Source: Lingula anatina
Lineage: Eukaryota; Brachiopoda; Lingulata; Lingulida; Lingulidae
Reading direction: 5' to 3'
DNA length: 64,000 nt
Assembly: GCF_001039355.2 (NCBI RefSeq)
Contig: NW_019774247.1
Coordinates: 266,968 to 330,967, forward strand
Below, one piece after another: positions 59,501 through 64,000 of the stretch. The notes beneath the pieces were generated by a model, which worked only from the letters and a program-made list of their open reading frames with translations, searched no databases and was not told the origin of the DNA. A program made the translations under genes and the position numbers. The first letter of the stretch is position 1, and each line of letters opens with the position of its first letter.

Positions 59501-60018
59501 CGATCATGATGAGGAAAATGTCGTCCCTTTCTTAACGTGATACTTAACATGTCTGTTCGACAAGTACTGTAACTTATACATTGTATAAGGAATCGCGGAT
59601 AAATGATCTTGAAACTTATATATATAAAAATCGTTCTATTGCAGATGCTGTATTGCAATTTTTTTAACATCTTTATTCTCACAAAAGGTCTAAAATTAGT
59701 TAGTTTAATTAAAGGTGGCAAGCCGCCGAAGCTTTATACGCTCACCTCAAGCTGTATCGCGATAATAGCTGATACGATATTAAAAACTATGTCTTTAGGT
59801 AAAAATGTTGAATTTTGAACGTTAAAACATCAATATTTGTTGTAAATTGAATCGTTGGTGTTTTTTTCCAGAATGGAAAGTATGGTATGGACCTTGCTCA
59901 CTTCCGGGAAGTTTACGCCGACTACACGTGGTCAAAGGATCCTGATTCTTTCGGTCGTTATGCATATGGACCTTTAGACATTGCAGGTGACAGTGGAAGC
60001 GACAGCGATAGCGATTAA
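53533..60018 (+). CDS. Sarcoplasmic calcium-binding protein-like EF-hand protein
   Basis: Seven coding exons: 53533-53602, 53784-53897, 54838-54890, 56754-56908, exon 5 (57597-57691 or 58333-58427), 59369-59478 and 59872-60018. They total 744 nt (247 aa) with either exon 5, all GT-AG. EF-hand loop I spans 62-73 (DIDDDGFVERED), loop II 113-124 (DENKDGQLSIDE), loop III 160-171 (...KDGFIDAEE, first residues set by exon 5), and a fourth site near 199-211 is degenerate. The exon order and FDAHW / FWTKFD / YADYTWSKDPDS blocks resemble invertebrate sarcoplasmic calcium-binding proteins, which buffer Ca2+ in muscle. Residues 1-40 are an Arg/Ala/Val-rich extension absent from typical SCPs of about 180 aa, possibly a mitochondrial presequence. 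The C-terminus is SGSDSDSD. AATAAA follows at 60042. Confidence 0.9.
55255..55615 (+). mobile_element. tRNA-derived SINE
   Basis: A tRNA-like head has box A TGGCCTTGTGG (55257-55267) and box B GGTTCAAAACC (55301-55311), spaced as in a pol III promoter. A tRNA-unrelated body of about 250 bp follows, ending in CCAATAAAGATTATTATAATTATTATT. It is located in SCP intron 3, sense orientation. It is not a functional tRNA, because the acceptor stem and 3' end are not maintained. Confidence 0.8.
55927..56107. mobile_element. GCATTCAGAAC-type MITE, copy 2
   Basis: 181 bp between TTCAGAA and TTCTGAA. The strong inner inverted arms are CCCACTTGAAAGTT / AACTTTCAAGTGGG and GGATCAAATATG / CATATTTGATCC. The GATCAAATAT words tie it to 20891-21225 and 58692-58868. 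Confidence 0.7.
57597..57691 (+). CDS. Alternative exon 5a of the calcium-binding protein
   Basis: 95-nt exon, phase 2 to phase 1, acceptor TTTCAG, donor GTAAGC. It encodes SITSTSKAKTPENLPTFLLT then LADAFFALMDTK, joining exon 6 to give loop III DTKKDGFIDAEE, with Lys at loop position 3. Its length is the same as that of exon 5b. Confidence 0.85.
58333..58427 (+). CDS. Alternative exon 5b of the calcium-binding protein
   Basis: 95-nt exon in the same phases, acceptor TCTCTAG, donor GTAAGC. It encodes SITSTTKGKSFDNLPTFLQS then LADAKFILMDKN, joining exon 6 to give loop III DKNKDGFIDAEE, with Asn at loop position 3. Ninety-five is not a multiple of three, so including both or neither exon shifts the frame. 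They must be used one at a time. Confidence 0.85.
58692..58868. mobile_element. GCATTCAGAAC-type MITE, copy 3
   Basis: 177 bp with inverted ends AGAGCGCATTCA, followed by family words (GATCAAATAT; GTGATCTAACAGATCCACG on the other arm). It lies in the intron after exon 5b. Confidence 0.75.
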
Positions 60019-60041
60019 CCTTTTGAGACACATCGAAAGGA

Positions 60042-60047
60042 AATAAA
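60042..60047 (+). terminator. Poly(A) signal of the calcium-binding protein gene
   Basis: AATAAA 24 bp after the stop codon at 60018. Confidence 0.6.
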
Positions 60048-62756
60048 CTTGTTGGAGAGGAAGCACGTACATGTACTACAAAATTGGTGGATTATTCAAC
60101 GGAATGTGAAACATTGCATAACTACGCCTTCCAAAGGACTTTTGTGATTTTACTTCGATTGCAACTATTTCATTTAAAGATAGGGATCAGAGAATGTCTT
60201 TTTATCTCGCCCTTTCGAGAACATGATATAAAACCAAATATTTAAAATAGATGCACGTTGCGCATGTCAGCGCAACCATATTTCCCTACCTCTGCTCGAG
60301 CCGCACACAAAGAACTTGTATAAAAGCACATGTCACCTATGGTACAGGGACATATCACGAATCATTGATTTTTCTTGCGGATGTGATTAAAAAAGAAACT
60401 GTAAATAGTTTGCGTGCAAGAAAAAAAAACTTGTTTTTAAAGGTTTTTATTCTGACATTGAATATGGTACGTAGGTACCTTTCGCCGTTTTCATCGGGTA
60501 GACTGATTCAGCAAGATGTACCTCATCTAATGGATGTTTATATTTCGCTGGTAACGTTTCAGAACTTGGAATACCGGTGTTAAACCAAATCAGTATACCT
60601 CAATTTTACTGTTACACGTACACATAAAATAAATTCTGTTCTGAACTTTAGGAAACGAAAAATGGGAGGCGGTTACCAAGGACGTGTCTTTGAGTGAGAA
60701 TCCCCCCAAACATACTAAGTAATATTTACCGTTTGTCTGAATGTCTATGCACATGGTGGAATAAAATTTCATTTACTTTTTAACTTGCGTTGCTTTTTTG
60801 CCTCCAAAGAGTAGGTGGAATCTAAAATTCAATCTTTGTTATAATATGCTGGATGTAGCGGTCGATAGCAGACTGTTAACCGAAGGTCGCACAGATCATA
60901 TATGTTGCAAACGTAGACGGTAAAAGCGTGTTTAAATTCTTAACATATTGTAACGTGGCAGAGAGTCCCCCCTGGTAGAGAGTCCGCTTCCCATTAATTT
61001 GCACAGGTAAGCCTCGCTCTAGATCCCGACCCACTTTAGGTCAGGCTAACCCTAACCATGGTAACTAAGTGGAGTACGATCTTCCTGTTACAGGGACCTT
61101 CGGTTTCGTTACACCTGTCCTCGGTGCATCAACGACAACCCCCAGGCTACCGAAAAACCTATGTGGTATCCACCCGGTTGCCAATAGGTCCCTTATTGAT
61201 ATGCAAATAATTGTGCGGTTTTCCCTTTGTCCCTTAGCATCAGGCGTTTACCACTTACAAAACAACGTAATTAAATCGTGACAGGTCGTGCGCATACTTT
61301 TAACAATATCATCCTTGTGGTGAGGATACCAAGCACTGGAAGGATGTTAAATTGTATTTCCTGAAACTACTTTTTATTAATGGTTCTTGGACCTTTTTGT
61401 ACCTATTATTTGTAAGTAATTTTAATGGCTGAAATATGAGAGTAAATTATATAATACATTTCCGATTAAATTATTTTTTTACTTACCGTTTACTATGCAT
61501 CCTTCTTTTCATTAAATTGTTTACTCAGAAAACATGGCTTTGCAAAATTTAAATGAGTGACAGTGATGTAACATTATGGGTTTCGACATTTTTACCAATG
61601 ATTTAAACATAGCGTCAAAAATTAGCACATTGGTACTTAAGCCCCAAATGGAAACAAATTCAGTCTCGTAAACCTAAAATAAGTGCAAACCTTTTCAATT
61701 AGTGTTAAATCTTGGCATAAAATACAAATTGTTCTTGGAAAATATTATAATTTTACATGATATTTTGAAGGCATTAAACAAAACATGAAAAAAAAGTCAA
61801 CGCCCATACATGCCACCATCCTACGCCTATCTTATAATCTTCCAGCGACATGATTGCGATCGGTAAAATACTTGTTAGCGACCAACCGACTAAAAGCTGT
61901 CTATCGACAATGCAGATACATCAACAACCTTTTAGCGTTATGGTTCTTACTCCTTGCGACCGGTAAGAAACTTGTAAGCGTCCAAGTCATTTAAGTCCGT
62001 CAATGGCTCATGCAGTTACAAGTGATATGCGACCGGTTTTAGCGACCCACTGGCAACAAAGAAGAGACCGATAGGCAACCTTTGGGATACCGATATTTTT
62101 CACCTTTAGTCGCACTGGTTGTTGGTGCACTAAAAAATGGTTTTTATCTGTCAAAGATGGTAACCTGTTAGCAACCTTATGCAACCACTTCAAAACCTAT
62201 GACAACCTCCTTGCGTCTGAGGTTCCTAAAAGGTTGACAAAAGGTTGCAAGCGCAGTGTGACCCAGGGTTTCCATTCACTCAACACTGAGTTTGGGAATT
62301 AACAGCTCAATAAAAGACGGTGTATAATTGTCTCGATAAAACCAGTTCTTAACCGTGCATTTCTTCCCGTTTCTTTCCGTCTCTACCAATGTTATCGATC
62401 CAAATATTTCGCTCTGAGGGGTCCGTATGGACCTTGTAATTGCCCAAGTGTCTGTCTCGCTCACTGTTTCTGAATCGAAGCCGTGAGCCGCACAACAAGT
62501 AAGACAAGACATGGCTCTCAAAACCTCTACACTTTGTGCTGACAATATTTCGGAGATGGACTTCTTCTCCTGCCATGCTAAACCTTAACGGCCCATCTGA
62601 AAGGTCTTTGTTGATAAAGAAAGGGTGGGGGTGGTCTTCGGATGAGATCATTACACTGCAAAGAAAGAATTTTAGCCAATTTTTTTTTACCAATTTACTT
62701 ATTTTCTTCAACGCTGAGATACATCCTATTGGAAAGCTCCAAAAATGTAGCGATGT
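60048..62756. other. Intergenic region with decayed repeats
   Basis: No gene was seen. At 60952-61094 a degenerate element carries TAACGTGG ... CCTGTTACA ends related to 52165-52328. At 61850-62265 many copies of GCGACCGGT / GCAACC-like words suggest an old repeat ending GGTTGCAAGCGCAGTGTGACC. Confidence 0.5.
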
Positions 62757-62760
62757 TTAA

Positions 62761-63098
62761 AGGGATAATAACTCTTCGTTTCGGCCAAAAAATGAATTTT
62801 CCTAGAGCAAACAACAATTTTCCCATACTTACCAATGGTTAATGAATCCATTTTTACATTCAAAGTTACTCCCTGTTTTTTTTTTCTAAAAAGTTTGGTT
62901 TTTGTTAAAATCTCTTAAGAGATTTTAACAGAGTATAGGCATCAGTGGAGGTCACGTGGTCTAAAGACAAGCTCAGATATCAGAATAATAGCTTTAACTG
63001 CCGTTTTTGTGGTAAAAAAGAAAATATTATATTTCTATGAGCTATTCACAATGTTTTAATTGTGAAATATAGATCTCATACGAAGAGTTATTATCCCT
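62761..63098. mobile_element. Intact TTAA-flanked MITE
   Basis: 338 bp with 19-bp perfect inverted ends AGGGATAATAACTCTTCGT, flanked by TTAA (62757-62760, 63099-63102). The middle has a small hairpin AAATCTCTTAAGAGATTT. The insertion/empty-site pair at 26585 and 27878 shows that TTAA is the target. TTAA targets are typical of piggyBac and some Kolobok elements; no transposase is present. The remaining 900 bp to the window end show no feature. Confidence 0.9.
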
Positions 63099-64000
63099 TT
63101 AAACCTGTATTTTAGCTTAATTTTTATCTTTTCTCAAATTTCATTTGTAGTTTTTTAATTTATTCATTTATTTACTGTCGTTACAGCAATTCGTCAGTTT
63201 CAATTTACAGTTTATGGGTGCCTTGTCTCTGAAACGTCGAAGTTGAAGCTAAAGAAAAGACTGTATTTTTAAAGATATACCTTGGAAATAAAGAAAAAAA
63301 AGTGTTGAAATGTCTAGTAAAGTAGAAATTTTATTCTTTATTAGGTAGACACTTAGAAACAATCTAGAGAAAGCCAACGAATGGTCTGTTTTCTAAGTCA
63401 TGCAATAGTTAAAATAGTGCTGAAAGTAGCTTTTTGTGCTAAGATAAATCAAACGCCCGATAAGTAATGCGGATATGAGGAAGACGTCGTCTTGCGTTCT
63501 ATGGAGAGCGATGGGTGGTCGGCTTTGTGTGGGACAGAGATAATACGTTTCTACTCCTTATGTGACTTTGATTCAAACCTTCAATATATGTTTTTTTTTC
63601 TAAGGCTCATGAAACCTGTTATCAGAACATCTCTCCGTGTAGCTGTGGTTTTGTGATCTTTACCTTTCTCGGGTTTGTCTCAGACGTACTTGCTCGAAAA
63701 CAACTGATTTCTACTTGACAAAATAGAGCAAAAAATGGAAAATGGAGAAGCTTTTTGTTTCTACTTGTTTCCACTGCTAGGAAAACAATTACTATCCCCA
63801 GTAGAATATCTTTGGTTTTTAGTAAGATATTTAATAAAATTTCTGACTATATACAGCACTTTTTTTGTTTGTGAACAGAAAGAATGGTACATAGTACTAA
63901 TCAGAAGTGTGACGAGGGCGGAGAGAGGCCAAAATAAATATTGCCATTAATATTAAAGGTACATACAAACTGAGCAACGGTGGAGCGTGGATTCCCAGTA

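Overview
This is a nuclear genomic window from an animal, with spliced genes, GT-AG introns, AATAAA signals, TATA promoters, dense small transposons and microsatellites. The gene content (Kazal-like protein, Gal3ST-family sulfotransferase, TMCO4, insulin-like peptide, sarcoplasmic calcium-binding protein) and the AT-rich, heterozygous, MITE-laden sequence suggest a marine invertebrate bilaterian, either a lophotrochozoan or an invertebrate deuterostome. The sequence alone does not settle the phylum. Nothing prokaryotic, viral or CRISPR-like is seen.

Layout. (1) 0-4.7 kb: a divergent pair of secreted Kazal-like genes. Only exon 1 of the minus-strand member (341-374) is inside the window; the plus-strand member (2371-4291, 4 coding exons, 186 aa) is complete. 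Their promoters form an inverted duplication with the same CRE and TATA elements. (2) 8.2-9.7 kb: a single-exon 501-aa Golgi sulfotransferase of the galactose-3-O-sulfotransferase family. (3) 12.4-29.0 kb: TMCO4, a membrane alpha/beta-hydrolase of the DUF726 family, 15 coding exons, 734 aa. Its 3' part contains a 1.3-kb assembly duplication that looks like two alleles joined head to tail, one with and one without a MITE. (4) 32.2-37.2 kb, minus strand: an insulin-like peptide gene with the classical three-exon structure and a 4.3-kb second intron full of transposon debris. (5) 37.2-53.4 kb: a gene-poor stretch with a dead Tc1-like transposase, a 2.7-kb terminal-inverted-repeat element, foldback elements and other MITEs. 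(6) 53.5-60.0 kb: a sarcoplasmic calcium-binding protein gene, 7 coding exons and 247 aa, with two tandem 95-bp versions of exon 5 that must be mutually exclusive. The choice changes a calcium-coordinating position of EF-hand III. (7) 60-64 kb: intergenic, with a well-preserved TTAA-flanked MITE.

The genes are functionally unrelated neighbours and form no operon or pathway. Exon models were built by eye from GT/AG sites and reading-frame continuity. All four spliced models close in frame with a total divisible by three. No transcript or database search was available.
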